Origin: Micavibrio aeruginosavorus EPB
Lineage (GTDB): Bacteria > Pseudomonadota > Alphaproteobacteria > Micavibrionales > Micavibrionaceae
Direction of reading: 5' to 3'
Length of the DNA stretch: 64,000 nucleotides
NCBI RefSeq assembly: GCF_000348745.1
Contig: NC_020812.1
Coordinates: 627,443 to 691,442 of the forward strand
The position numbers and the translations under genes are program-made. This document shows positions 8,250-17,703 of the stretch, piece by piece (position 1 is the stretch's first letter; each line of letters begins with the position of its first letter). A model generated the notes under the pieces. The model saw nothing but the letters and a program-made list of their open reading frames with translations. It made no database searches and had not been told where the DNA came from.

Positions 8250-8993
8250 TTATTTCAGCAAAGCCCGCGCCGTAACGGTCAGGGTGATTTCGCTCATCCC
8301 TGGTTCGGCGGTGGGGGCGGCGCCTTTTTCCATCATGCCGTCCGATGCCATGGCCCGCATCATCATCGGCTGCGGATAGGATGGCATGGCGGAATCGACG
8401 CTGACTTCGACCAATTCAACTTTGGTTTTGCCCAGGGCTTTGCCCGCGCGGTCGGCTTTGGTCTGCACCTTGGCCAACGCGGCTTCCATCAATGAATCGC
8501 GGGCGGTTTCGGTGGCCTCGGGGGACAGGGTGTAATTCAACCCACCCATGACCAAACCTATCGCTTGCAATTCACCGGCCAGTTCCAGCAGGGCTTGCGG
8601 GTTTTTGCCGCTGATCGTGATGCCCTGGCTGCCGCGCCATTTTTGTTCTTTCTTCGGCGTGACGCCTTTTTCAACCGGCTGCGGGTTCGGGTCGTACGGG
8701 TACACGTAATAACCGTCGGTGGATGTTTTGACATCGGTGACGGCCTTGGATTTTTCAACCGCGTTTTTCATGATCGTGTTGATTTCGTTTTGCAGGATGG
8801 CGGGATCGGTGCCCTCCATCTCCACGCGCAAATTGGCGATCAACAAATCCTGTTGCACTTCGACACGTTCGGTGGCGGCGACATTCAACAATGTTTCCCC
8901 GGCGGCGGGCAAGCGCGTGGCATCCTGTGCGAAGGCGGCGGGCGTGAAGGTGAATGTGGCCAGGGCCAGAGCGGGAAGAATGAAAGCGCGCAT
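8250..8993 (-). CDS. SIMPL (DUF541) domain periplasmic protein
   Basis: A 247-residue exported protein with an N-terminal signal peptide (hydrophobic core ILPALALATFTFTPAAF, likely cleavage after AFA). The mature part matches the SIMPL/DUF541 family: an opening strand with LNVAATERVEVQQDLL, the middle QGITISGKNPQALLELAGEL, and a late region with AALAKVQTKADRAGKALGKT. Known relatives such as YggE are periplasmic or outer-membrane proteins linked to resistance to oxidative stress, with unknown biochemistry. It is divergent from the lipoprotein gene at 9147. Confidence 0.88.
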   Translation of the reverse strand: MRAFILPALALATFTFTPAAFAQDATRLPAAGETLLNVAATERVEVQQDLLIANLRVEMEGTDPAILQNEINTIMKNAVEKSKAVTDVKTSTDGYYVYPYDPNPQPVEKGVTPKKEQKWRGSQGITISGKNPQALLELAGELQAIGLVMGGLNYTLSPEATETARDSLMEAALAKVQTKADRAGKALGKTKVELVEVSVDSAMPSYPQPMMMRAMASDGMMEKGAAPTAEPGMSEITLTVTARALLK

Positions 8994-9146
8994 ACGGGGT
9001 ATCCTTGGTTGGTGTTGAAAGGCATAGAAATGATAGAAGCATTTCAGCCGGAGAAAAGGGCTTTTTTAAGACTTTCAATACGATAGCACCTATCCTCTTG
9101 AATATAGAGGGAAAGAGCGCATTCTTATTGGGGTCAGGAGCCCCAC

Positions 9147-9776
9147 ATGACCCGATCATTCTTCGCCCTTATTGTCACCGCGTTGATCCTTGTATCCTGT
9201 GCGCCCACCACGCGCACAGTGGGGTCCAGCTTTACCGACCCGGGATTTAAACCGGGCAGTGTCCACAGCATGGTGGTGCAGGTGAAAACTGATGATCTGG
9301 GTGAGCGTCAGGCGTTGGAGGGATCGGCGGTCGCGGCGTTGACGTCATCGGGCATATCGGCGGGACGGTCGATTGATTTATTGCCACCCACGCGTGATAT
9401 CGGCGACGCCGCCAGCAAACGCAAAATCATGAACAGCGGCACCGATGCGGTTTTGGTGATTACACCCAAGCAGAAGAAGGTGGTGGAGGAGTATATCCCG
9501 CCCAGCTATTATCCCGGCCATCGTCGGTATTCCCGGTATCACAGCGGGTATGGCGATTTTTACAATGTCCCCGGCGTGATCGATGGGGGGTATTTTATCC
9601 GCGAACCTGTCGCCGCGTATGATGCAACCCTGTACGCCCTGCCGCATTACCGCACGCTTTGGACCGGGCAATTCACCATTCGCGGGTCCACCGGGGCCGA
9701 TTTTAATGCGCTGGCGGGGCGGTTTGGGCCGGAACTGGTCAAACGCATGGGGGGCGACGGTATTCTGGTGCCCTAG
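9147..9776 (+). CDS. Hypothetical lipoprotein
   Basis: A 209-residue protein with a lipoprotein signal peptide: short positive start, hydrophobic core and the lipobox LVSC with the lipidated Cys at about residue 18. The mature part has a Tyr/Pro/Arg-rich middle (PPSYYPGHRRYSRYHSGYGDFY, about 120-140) and a C-terminal region ending VKRMGGDGILVP, reminiscent of DUF4136-type lipoproteins but not clearly one. It is probably anchored in the outer membrane, facing the periplasm. The gene stands alone, divergent from the SIMPL gene. Confidence 0.75.
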   Translation: MTRSFFALIVTALILVSCAPTTRTVGSSFTDPGFKPGSVHSMVVQVKTDDLGERQALEGSAVAALTSSGISAGRSIDLLPPTRDIGDAASKRKIMNSGTDAVLVITPKQKKVVEEYIPPSYYPGHRRYSRYHSGYGDFYNVPGVIDGGYFIREPVAAYDATLYALPHYRTLWTGQFTIRGSTGADFNALAGRFGPELVKRMGGDGILVP

Positions 9777-9852
9777 GTGCCTTGCACCATCCGGTTTGAA
9801 TTGTTTATGATGACGGGGTCATCTGAACCCGTTGCCAAAGCGATTCCCTGCC

Positions 9853-10794
9853 ATGACGTCGAAAAAAACCGAAGACAGCCCATCCTTGCCCGCAACCGAG
9901 GCCTTTGACCCGCGTTTTGCGGGGATTGATCACCTTCCGGTCACGGACGCGTTGCAGATGCAGCTCCAGGCGCAGGCCGAAGCGATCAAAGCGGTGGACG
10001 CCGCCATCCCCGATATTGATAAGGCCGTAAAGGCCGCGACCGAAGCGCTGCGGACCAATCCGCGCGGGCGGTTGGTGTATGTCGGGGCGGGCACATCGGG
10101 CCGCATCGGCATTCAGGATGGCAGTGAACTGACCCCCACATTCAACTGGCCGACCGATCGTGTGGCCTATGTCATGGCGGGCGGGTTGAAGGCGGTATTG
10201 AAAGCGGTCGAACGCGCGGAGGATAATACACGCCGCGCCGAAGTGGCGATTATCCGTCTGAAGGTCAAACCCGGTGATGTCGTCATCGGCATGGCAGCCA
10301 GCGGCACGACGCCATTCACCATCGCGGCGTTGAAACGCGCGCGCATGTTGGGTGCCACAACGATCGGCATCGCCAACAGCGAAAATGCCCCGTTGCTGGA
10401 CGCGGCGGAATTTTCCATCTGCCTGAACACGGGGGCCGAGGCGATTGCCGGGTCCACTCGGATGAAGGCCGGCACCGCGCAGAAAATCACCCTGAATATG
10501 ATTTCCACGCAAATCATGATCGGCCTGAACCACGTTTATGACGGGTTGATGGTGGATATGCGCGCGACCAACGACAAATTGATGAAACGCGCCGCCCGCA
10601 TGGTGCGCCATGTGACGGGATGCAACGCGAAAGAAGCCGAAATGGCCTTGAACGCGGTGCAGGGGCGGGTGAAGCCCGCGATCCTCGTCGCGCTGGGGGC
10701 TGGTGTCACATCGGCCCATGCGGCGTTGGAGCATAATGACGATAATTTGCGTGCGGCCATTCGCGCGCTGAATTTATCACCGCCGAAACCGTGA
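9853..10794 (+). CDS. murQ: N-acetylmuramic acid 6-phosphate etherase
   Basis: A 313-residue SIS-domain enzyme that cleaves the lactyl ether of MurNAc-6-phosphate to give GlcNAc-6-phosphate, in cell-wall recycling or use of foreign peptidoglycan. Key motifs are LVYVGAGTSGRIGIQDGSEL (sugar-phosphate loop), MAASGTTPF and GAEAIAGSTRMKAGTAQK, followed by the small C-terminal UBA-like helical domain (CNAKEAEMAL). The ATG at 9853 is preferred over 9832 because it gives the usual length. No anmK, murP or nagZ is adjacent. Confidence 0.94.
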   Translation: MTSKKTEDSPSLPATEAFDPRFAGIDHLPVTDALQMQLQAQAEAIKAVDAAIPDIDKAVKAATEALRTNPRGRLVYVGAGTSGRIGIQDGSELTPTFNWPTDRVAYVMAGGLKAVLKAVERAEDNTRRAEVAIIRLKVKPGDVVIGMAASGTTPFTIAALKRARMLGATTIGIANSENAPLLDAAEFSICLNTGAEAIAGSTRMKAGTAQKITLNMISTQIMIGLNHVYDGLMVDMRATNDKLMKRAARMVRHVTGCNAKEAEMALNAVQGRVKPAILVALGAGVTSAHAALEHNDDNLRAAIRALNLSPPKP

Positions 10795-10800
10795 GTGTTT

Positions 10801-10820
10801 ATTCGTGTCCATTCGTGGTT
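10801..10820 (+). repeat. Short dispersed repeat, arm 1 of an inverted pair
   Basis: ATTCGTGTCCATTCGTGGTT is the exact reverse complement of 11378-11397 on the other side of ohr. It is built from 10-nt ATTCGTGnnn units, a kind of low-complexity intergenic repeat found in many bacterial genomes. Confidence 0.75.
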
Positions 10821-10830
10821 CATGAATAAA

Positions 10831-10856
10831 AAAGCCCCGGTTTAAACCGGGGCTTT
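10831..10856. terminator. Bidirectional terminator between murQ and ohr
   Basis: A perfect palindrome: AAAGCCCCGG and CCGGGGCTTT flank a TTTAAA centre. It serves the convergent murQ and ohr genes. Confidence 0.9.
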
Positions 10857-10879
10857 GTGTTTGTTCGATCTTGTGTTGT

Positions 10880-11302
10880 TTATACGACCGTCAGCGTCAC
10901 ATCAATATTTCCGCGTGTCGCGTTGGAATATGGGCAAACAGTATGCGCCTTGGCGACCAGAGCCTCGGCCACCGCGCGGTCCATGCCGGGCAGGGAGATT
11001 TTCAATTCAACCTGCAACCCAAATCCACCCGGAATGGTGCCAATGCCAACATGGCCGGTGATGGATGTATCGGCGGGGACGTCAATTTTGTCTTGGCCTG
11101 CAACAAATTTCATTGCACCCAGGAAGCATGCGGAATACCCGGCGGCGAACATTTGTTCCGGGTTTACACCCGCGCCATTGCCGCCCATTTCGACGGGCTT
11201 GGCCAGCGTGACATTCAACACACCATCCGGCGTGGACGCCTTGCCATCCCGGCCACCGGTTGCGGTTGCGACAGCGGTATAAAGCAGTTTTTCGATAGCC
11301 AT
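10880..11302 (-). CDS. ohr: Organic hydroperoxide resistance protein
   Basis: A 140-residue Ohr/OsmC-family thiol peroxidase that reduces organic and lipid hydroperoxides with lipoyl or thiol reductants. Both redox cysteines are in their usual places: YSACFLGAM (about residue 59) and HTVCPYSNATRGN (about 124). The Ohr-type opening LYTAVATATGGRDG and the VNPEQMFAAGYSACF segment place it in Ohr rather than OsmC. No OhrR regulator gene lies next to it. Confidence 0.95.
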   Translation of the reverse strand: MAIEKLLYTAVATATGGRDGKASTPDGVLNVTLAKPVEMGGNGAGVNPEQMFAAGYSACFLGAMKFVAGQDKIDVPADTSITGHVGIGTIPGGFGLQVELKISLPGMDRAVAEALVAKAHTVCPYSNATRGNIDVTLTVV

Positions 11303-11377
11303 GGTGTTCTCCTCTATGGTTGTAAATTCCGGGATTGATGATGGGCCGATGGGGTGGGGGCGTCAAGAGGGGGTGTA

Positions 11378-11410
11378 AACCACGAATGGACACGAATTCA
11401 CACGAATGAG
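11378..11410 (+). repeat. Short dispersed repeat, arm 2 (three 10-nt units)
   Basis: Bases 11381-11410 are three tandem 10-mers CACGAATGGA, CACGAATTCA, CACGAATGAG. Bases 11378-11397 are the exact reverse complement of 10801-10820. Confidence 0.75.
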
Positions 11411-11430
11411 ATTCGTTGGAGCCATAATGC

Positions 11431-11501
11431 CCGTCATACCGGCGCAGGCCGGTATCCAGTGGATGGACCGTATGGACCCCGGCCTTCGCCGGGGTGACGG
11501 A
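11431..11501. repeat. Double palindromic repeat (GTCAT...ATCCA type)
   Basis: Two adjacent hairpins, ATACCGGC/GCCGGTAT and CCCCGGC/GCCGGGG, form a larger inverted unit that starts GTCATACCGG and ends CGGGGTGAC. A related single hairpin lies at 12147-12172. Such dispersed intergenic palindromes resemble the dRS3-like repeats of other Proteobacteria. Confidence 0.7.
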
Positions 11502-11507
11502 CAAGGA

Positions 11508-12101
11508 CTATGATGGGTTTAGTGTGTCCCAGTGATTTTTGTACAGGGTACGGCGTGTCTTTGGCAATTTCGCAATCAAATTTTGCCATTCGTCAAATGT
11601 ACCTTGATCTTTTAAAATATCGAACAGGTTCGCTGTGTCGCTATTTTTAGTGAGTGGGGTGATGTGCCGCAATTCGTTTTGATCGGTTAATGTGCCATTC
11701 AAGTAAGAAAAAACGCGCTGTATTTTCTTTAAGAAAACATGCTGCCCCAAGAGAATGTCGGCTTGAAAAAGGTCTTGTGCGGCATTGTTGAACTCGTCCG
11801 CGTTGACTGTGCTGAAGAGGGTTCGCAGGAGGTCTTTACCCTTTGCGTCTTCTTCATCGATGCGTTTTTGCAATGCATCGAGGGCCGATTGATAATCTTG
11901 TTCCGTTTTGAACCCTAAGGCCATGGTGAGCGCCGTGGTGTAATCGCGCCGCCAATCAAGCGCCTTGCTGACAATGCATTCAATTTTATCGTCACACGAT
12001 TCTGCGCGTGGCGGTTCGGCGATTTCCAGTATTTTTTTGTGAATCCATGTTTTCATGGAATCAAGGGCAATGGTTTGCAGGCGGGTGGTTTTTCTTGCCA
12101 T
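11508..12101 (-). CDS. Hypothetical cytosolic protein, orphan
   Basis: I do not recognise this 197-residue protein. It is charged, helical in appearance and has no signal peptide or membrane segment. Local features are a CDDKIECIVSKALDWRRDY segment and a C-terminal stretch FDEWQNLIAKLPKTRRTLY. Its codon and amino-acid use (many Lys, Thr, Asn) looks more AT-rich than that of its neighbours. It is bracketed by palindromic repeats at 11431-11501 and 12147-12172, which suggests it arrived by insertion; this is inference. Confidence 0.65.
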   Translation of the reverse strand: MARKTTRLQTIALDSMKTWIHKKILEIAEPPRAESCDDKIECIVSKALDWRRDYTTALTMALGFKTEQDYQSALDALQKRIDEEDAKGKDLLRTLFSTVNADEFNNAAQDLFQADILLGQHVFLKKIQRVFSYLNGTLTDQNELRHITPLTKNSDTANLFDILKDQGTFDEWQNLIAKLPKTRRTLYKNHWDTLNPS

Positions 12102-12146
12102 GGCTTTTCCCTGTTTTTTGTTTTTGTGTACGCAGGAAACATCCTA

Positions 12147-12172
12147 TGGATCCCCGCTTTCGCGGGGATGAC
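12147..12172. repeat. Palindromic repeat, single hairpin
   Basis: TGGATCCCCGC / GCGGGGATGAC around a TTTC loop. It is the same class as the double element at 11431-11501; together they bracket the orphan gene 11508-12101. Confidence 0.68.
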
Positions 12173-12206
12173 AGAAACCTAAGCGACTACGTCGCTAAGT
12201 TTTCTG

Positions 12207-14015
<1,809 letters not shown>

Positions 14016-14174
14016 GGCCGGGACAATAGGGATCTGGCCCCGAAAAAGCAACGATTTCCCGCGTTTATCCCCGGTCAGAATGACGGGAAAGCGGGGTTTT
14101 GAGGGGCTGGTGGCATCGGTCTGTTTATGGTAATGGTGGGGCAAAATAAAAAACCTAAGGACAGGGACCATCCA

Positions 14175-15203
14175 ATGAAACCTTTGCCGCCGCCCCATCG
14201 GCCCGGCCAGTCATGGCAGAATCAGGCCTTTTTTGCCGCCGCGGGCTTTGCGCTCGGGCTTTGGTTGTTGCGCGGCATGGTTGGGGCGTATGACCCCGCA
14301 AATGCGGGCGGGGTGGGAATGCCGCTGGCGGAACCACTTGATTTGACTTGTATTGCTTTGGGCTCGGCGCACTACCCCGCCGTGGACCCGAAAACAATGT
14401 CATTGCTGCGCATCGAAAAACGGGCGCAGGAAACGGATATTGGGCGGGCCACAATGGCCACCGCCTTGGCGGAGGGGCTGCGTGCCTGTTTCAACCCGGC
14501 CATGGCCGTGCCGAAACCCAACGGCAACCGGACTGTCGGGGCCTATATTCTGGGCCGCCGCCGGGTGGATTTGAACCCCAGCGTGGATCCCGACATGCTG
14601 ACCACAACCATGGTGCATGAAGCCCGCCACAGGGTACAGGAAGTTCTGGGCGTGAACTTTCTGGCTGAGGGCAATATCCCGGAAGCCGAGCGCATGATCG
14701 TGGCGTGGTTGACCGAAGCCGATGCGCGATTGGTGACCATTTTATCGGCGCGCGAAGCACATCGGAATGGTGACCTGAGCCAGATGGAGCGGTTGATGGC
14801 GGATTCGGCCTATCGCCCGATGATTTATGCGATGATTGCGGCTCAAGTTCAAAACCCTGATGATCGTGCCGCAGAAATGGCCGCCGCGATCAAGGCGTTT
14901 CGCCAAAGCCGCGAACTGATCGACCTGTATGATCCTGATTTCATCAAAGCCATTGTAACGTTCAGTGCGCCGTATGATCCCGCGAAACCCCGCCAGATTT
15001 TGGTGCATGACCAGATGTTGTCGAAGTTGGGCGATATGGGATCGTACGGCAATTACATGACCAGTGACCTGAAAAAATTTATCCGGGCCAGTTTCACGGA
15101 TCAGGATTGGCGGGATATGAAGGCGGCGCAGGATTGTTTGCAAGACCGCAAATTGGGCAAGACAAAAGACGCATGCCCGTCATGGCCGCGCCCATCGGCG
15201 TAA
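14175..15203 (+). CDS. Membrane-anchored zincin-like protein (HEARH motif)
   Basis: A 342-residue protein with one N-terminal hydrophobic segment (about 19-36, [18 protein letters not shown]) and a periplasmic body. It carries HEARH at about residues 148-152 inside [17 protein letters not shown], the HExxH pattern of zinc metallopeptidases, followed about 25 residues later by [10 protein letters not shown], which could give the third ligand. It resembles DUF6782-type putative metallopeptidases, but I cannot confirm the family. It lies 96 bases before the I78 inhibitor gene, in the same direction. An ATG at 14127 is the less likely start. Confidence 0.68.
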   Translation: MKPLPPPHRPGQSWQNQAFFAAAGFALGLWLLRGMVGAYDPANAGGVGMPLAEPLDLTCIALGSAHYPAVDPKTMSLLRIEKRAQETDIGRATMATALAEGLRACFNPAMAVPKPNGNRTVGAYILGRRRVDLNPSVDPDMLTTTMVHEARHRVQEVLGVNFLAEGNIPEAERMIVAWLTEADARLVTILSAREAHRNGDLSQMERLMADSAYRPMIYAMIAAQVQNPDDRAAEMAAAIKAFRQSRELIDLYDPDFIKAIVTFSAPYDPAKPRQILVHDQMLSKLGDMGSYGNYMTSDLKKFIRASFTDQDWRDMKAAQDCLQDRKLGKTKDACPSWPRPSA

Positions 15204-15299
15204 GCTTTTTCCATATTTATAATGGAATTGCAAAGTTGTTGCCCCGGTGGTACATGGGGGCGGTATTTTTCTGACGAACCCAACCCAATGAGGCCCCTT

Positions 15300-15653
15300 A
15301 TGGACCGTAAGATTCGTAATTTTGCCCTGACCTTCCCGGTGGTGATCGCCATTCTGGTTGTTGCCGTGGTGATTTATTCCGTTGTGAAACCTTCTGGCTC
15401 GGTCGCGGGGCAGGGGAGGATGGCCCATGAAGAAGTGGCCGCCAACCCGGATGTGGCTGTTGAGGAAATGGTGTGCGAATTTGACCAGTGGATCGGCAAA
15501 GAAGTGGCCGCCGCTGAAGAAGAGTTGCGCAAGCTGGGCCGCGTTGTCCGCATTTTGGGCAAGGATAGCCCGGCGACGATGGATTACCGCCATGACCGCG
15601 TCAATGTTATCCATGATGATAACGGCCAGATCATCAGCGTGACCTGTGGTTAA
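15300..15653 (+). CDS. Peptidase inhibitor I78 family protein
   Basis: A 117-residue protein with an N-terminal membrane or signal segment (about 10-28, FPVVIAILVVAVVIYSVV) and a C-terminal I78 domain (about 58-117): C at about 57, WIGK, then RVVRILGKDSPATMDYRHDR, NVIHDDNGQIISVTCG. In I78 proteins the paired cysteines at both ends form the disulfide of a small protease-inhibitor fold, often guarding the periplasm against serine proteases. Starts at 15222 and 15288 are also open. It ends in a clear terminator. Confidence 0.82.
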   Translation: MDRKIRNFALTFPVVIAILVVAVVIYSVVKPSGSVAGQGRMAHEEVAANPDVAVEEMVCEFDQWIGKEVAAAEEELRKLGRVVRILGKDSPATMDYRHDRVNVIHDDNGQIISVTCG

Positions 15654-15672
15654 TGCGGGGATGAGATAAAGA

Positions 15673-15704
15673 AAAAGCCGCTGATCATGTCAGCGGCTTT
15701 TTTT
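15673..15704. terminator. Terminator after the I78 gene
   Basis: AAAAGCCGCTGA / TCAGCGGCTTTT with a short loop, then a run of seven T on the plus strand. It also faces the minus-strand gene ending at 15723. Confidence 0.9.
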
Positions 15705-15722
15705 ATGCGTGTGCGCGATGTG

Positions 15723-15902
15723 TTACATCGACGGCGTATCGTTTTTCGGTGCCGACGGGGCGGGCGTATTGGTGGCCTGCGCCGATGCGTTCAAATCCTG
15801 TCCGCCCAGATGGGTGCTGATGGCGGCCTCGGCGATCAAAGGGTGCAGGCTTTGGGCCTGTACGATATTGCCGATGACGTTGTCTTTCAGACGGTTGCTC
15901 AT
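15723..15902 (-). CDS. Small protein of the 15.7-19.7 kb cluster
   Basis: A 59-residue frame starting MSNRLKDNVIGNIVQAQSLH with a well-placed ribosome site (AGAGGGG, seven bases before the ATG). The first 35 residues look helical and the tail is Ala/Thr/Pro-rich. There is no signal peptide. It lies 29 bases after the end of the 116-residue gene in the same direction. No family is recognised; the ribosome site and position support it being real. Confidence 0.5.
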   Translation of the reverse strand: MSNRLKDNVIGNIVQAQSLHPLIAEAAISTHLGGQDLNASAQATNTPAPSAPKNDTPSM

Positions 15903-15931
15903 GATCAATCCCCTCTATTCTTTTTTATATC

Positions 15932-16282
15932 TTAGTGGCTGTTTTTTTTTTTTTTTTTTTTGACCGCCTCTTCCGGCTCCATCGTATCTTCGTCCACTTG
16001 CACCACCATAATCTGGTAGGTGTTTTGCATCAGCTTGGCCAGGTCACCGTGAACGGGGACGCCAAATTGGCGTACGTCGCCATCATTCATGATGAAATCC
16101 AGCTTGCTGTTCGTCATATCAAATTCCAGCCATGACAGGCGTTTGGTGAAGGGGCGGGAATGAAACACGATCAAGCGGCCCGCGTCATTCACGGCCAGTT
16201 CCAGATGAAATTTGGAATCGGTAATCTCGCTATAGGCGGGCGGCGTGATGGTATCGGTGGCCGGATTGTTAAAAAATGTCAT
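15932..16282 (-). CDS. Hypothetical protein, paralogue of 17194-17622, poly-Lys tail
   Basis: A 116-residue cytosolic-looking protein, mostly beta in appearance. It aligns along its length with the 142-residue protein at 17194-17622: FHSRPFTKRLSWLEFDMTN here against LHNKPFEESIAWIEFDADD there, then a strand-turn-strand region and a closing VVQVDE / LIQTEG strand. The C-terminus is encoded by an uninterrupted 20-nt A tract giving six lysines (VKKKKKKNSH). Any slippage in that tract would change the last residues and stop position. No known family. Confidence 0.65.
   Translation of the reverse strand: MTFFNNPATDTITPPAYSEITDSKFHLELAVNDAGRLIVFHSRPFTKRLSWLEFDMTNSKLDFIMNDGDVRQFGVPVHGDLAKLMQNTYQIMVVQVDEDTMEPEEAVKKKKKKNSH
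15942..15961. repeat. 20-nt homopolymer (T on plus strand) within a coding end
   Basis: An unbroken run of 20 T (20 A on the coding strand) lies in the last codons of the 15932-16282 gene. Homopolymers of this length are rare in genomes of this GC content and are typical sites of replication slippage. Confidence 0.9.
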
Positions 16283-16396
16283 GGGTTTTGTCTCTTTTCA
16301 AAAAGCCCGTTATCTGCGCCCATTTCACCTGAAAATAGTTAAATCATGGTGAATATGCCGATGGGTTACCCCCTTATTTTCAAGATATTGGCAAAG

Positions 16397-16424
16397 AAAA
16401 ACGGGACCCACCGGGCCCCGTTTT
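16397..16424 (-). terminator. Terminator after the 16448-17131 gene
   Basis: Read on the minus strand: AAAACGGGGCC, loop, GGTCCCGTTTTT. It separates 16448-17131 from the 15932-16282 gene, so the latter needs its own promoter in 16283-16396. Confidence 0.75.
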
Positions 16425-16447
16425 GGATTCGGCGTGCAATGGTATGA

Positions 16448-17131
16448 TTAGAGCGTCACATCATCCATGCTCAGGCCGCGATTGCCCAGGGCTGTGTCCG
16501 GGGCTTTGGCCTGCTGTTGTTGCTGGAAGGCGGCTTCGCGTTCGGCGCGGGCCGGGCTGGTCATTTCGCCCACCGGCGTTTTGACAATGTCGGTTGATCC
16601 GTCATGCGGAACGCGGAAGACCTCGTCGCGGTTCATGGCGTTGCGGCCTTCGGCCGTTGTCGGGTCCAACCCCGCGGTACTGGCGGCCAGATCGGCGGCC
16701 AGACGGCCTGTACCTTGAATGATGGCCTGCGGGCCTTCGGCCTTTGCGCCGGTTGGTGCATAAGCCGCGTGGGCATTCGGCACCAGCGTATCGACCAGAC
16801 CGCCCAGAGCCTCCACCAAGAAGGAGACGAGAACTTTCAACAGGGATTCAATCTGTTCGCCCAGACCACCCCACATGCCCTTCAGTTTGTCCTGCAGCCC
16901 ATCCATGCCACCGGTCAGGGCGGCGAGCGCGTCGGTCGGGATGCCCATGCGTTCCATGATCGGGCCCGCCAGCTGGTCGCCAGCGATTTCCATGCCCTTG
17001 TCCATGACGGGCTTGGCCGCGTCCATGGCCATTTGAGTAGATTTACCATCGGTGGCCACGTGCGCCACGGTCCCGGTCAGGAACGGGTGACGCAGTGCAA
17101 ATTTTCCAGCGCCTAAAAGAAGTCCCAGCAT
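16448..17131 (-). CDS. Hypothetical amphipathic/membrane protein of the 15.7-19.7 kb cluster
   Basis: A 227-residue protein with no recognised family. The N-terminus is hydrophobic and Gly-rich (MLGLLLGAGKFALRHPF). Residues about 60-125 are a Gly/Leu/Met-rich amphipathic region (GGMDGLQDKLKGMWGGLGEQ, then LLKVLVSFLVEALGGLVDTL) ending PNAHAAYA, like a hydrophobic helix followed by a signal-peptidase-type AHA-A site. The C-terminal half is polar, with a Gln run at about 205-210. No normal N-terminal Sec signal is visible. It lies 62 bases downstream of 17194-17622 in the same direction. Confidence 0.62.
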   Translation of the reverse strand: MLGLLLGAGKFALRHPFLTGTVAHVATDGKSTQMAMDAAKPVMDKGMEIAGDQLAGPIMERMGIPTDALAALTGGMDGLQDKLKGMWGGLGEQIESLLKVLVSFLVEALGGLVDTLVPNAHAAYAPTGAKAEGPQAIIQGTGRLAADLAASTAGLDPTTAEGRNAMNRDEVFRVPHDGSTDIVKTPVGEMTSPARAEREAAFQQQQQAKAPDTALGNRGLSMDDVTL

Positions 17132-17193
17132 TTTTTATTCCTTTCACATCCTCAAACTTTGTACCGTTTTTGTTTTTTGCGTGATCCGGATTT

Positions 17194-17622
17194 TTACGCG
17201 CTCCGCTTTTTATTCTTTGGGTCTTTGTCCTTGGTGCTGGCGTCACGCACGACCAGTGCCACATTGAAAAAATCGTAAATCTTTCCGCCTTCGGTCTGGA
17301 TCAAAAACACGCGCTTGGCATTGTATAAATATTTGCGCACCGGGGCCTGAATCTTCGCGCCCAATCCCTTCACCGTTCCGCGATAGGACACAAAGGTCAG
17401 CGTGTCGTCATCAGCATCAAATTCGATCCAGGCGATGCTTTCTTCAAACGGTTTGTTGTGCAGAATCCAAACCTCTGAATTCTTGTTCACGACAATATCG
17501 ACTTCCATATTGGCCAGCGCCGGTGGATAGACGGGGGCGGATTTGACGATGTCATCGTCACCAAGGCTAAAGCCGAATTCTTCGTCCTGTGCGCCCATAT
17601 TAAAACCCGTACTTCCATTCAT
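17194..17622 (-). CDS. Hypothetical protein, paralogue of 15932-16282
   Basis: A 142-residue protein with an acidic N-terminus (EEFGFSLGDDD), a beta-rich central domain about residues 38-125 (VDIVVNKNSEVWILHNKPF, AWIEFDADDDTLTFVSYRG, RVFLIQTEGGKIYDFFNVAL) and a Lys-rich tail (DKDPKNKKRS). The central domain is shared with the protein at 15932-16282, including a Lys-rich C-terminus in both. No signal or membrane segment. No named family is recognised. It lies downstream of a terminator at 17650-17680, so it probably starts a separate transcript. Confidence 0.65.
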   Translation of the reverse strand: MNGSTGFNMGAQDEEFGFSLGDDDIVKSAPVYPPALANMEVDIVVNKNSEVWILHNKPFEESIAWIEFDADDDTLTFVSYRGTVKGLGAKIQAPVRKYLYNAKRVFLIQTEGGKIYDFFNVALVVRDASTKDKDPKNKKRSA

Positions 17623-17649
17623 TGTCGTGATGTCCGTATCTTAACGAAA

Positions 17650-17680
17650 AAACGGCGGAATTACAACTTTTCCGCCGTTT
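17650..17680 (-). terminator. Terminator between 17704-19020 and 17194-17622
   Basis: AAACGGCGGAA / TTCCGCCGTTT around a 9-base loop, with a T-rich minus-strand exit (TTTTTTCGTT). Confidence 0.82.
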
Positions 17681-17703
17681 CTAATCCTTTGAAATGGCAC
17701 ATA

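Noticed and set aside
9805..10734. Long minus-strand open frame (309 codons) antisense to murQ
   Set aside because: Rich in His/Arg/Gly/Gln with no family pattern; the plus strand encodes clear MurQ motifs.
14016..14198. Longer LepA from the upstream in-frame ATG at 14198
   Set aside because: The extra 61 residues have no LepA similarity and would overlap the divergent promoter region.
15942..15961. Reading the T20 tract as a terminator U-tract
   Set aside because: No hairpin precedes it in the right place; it lies inside the coding end of 15932-16282.
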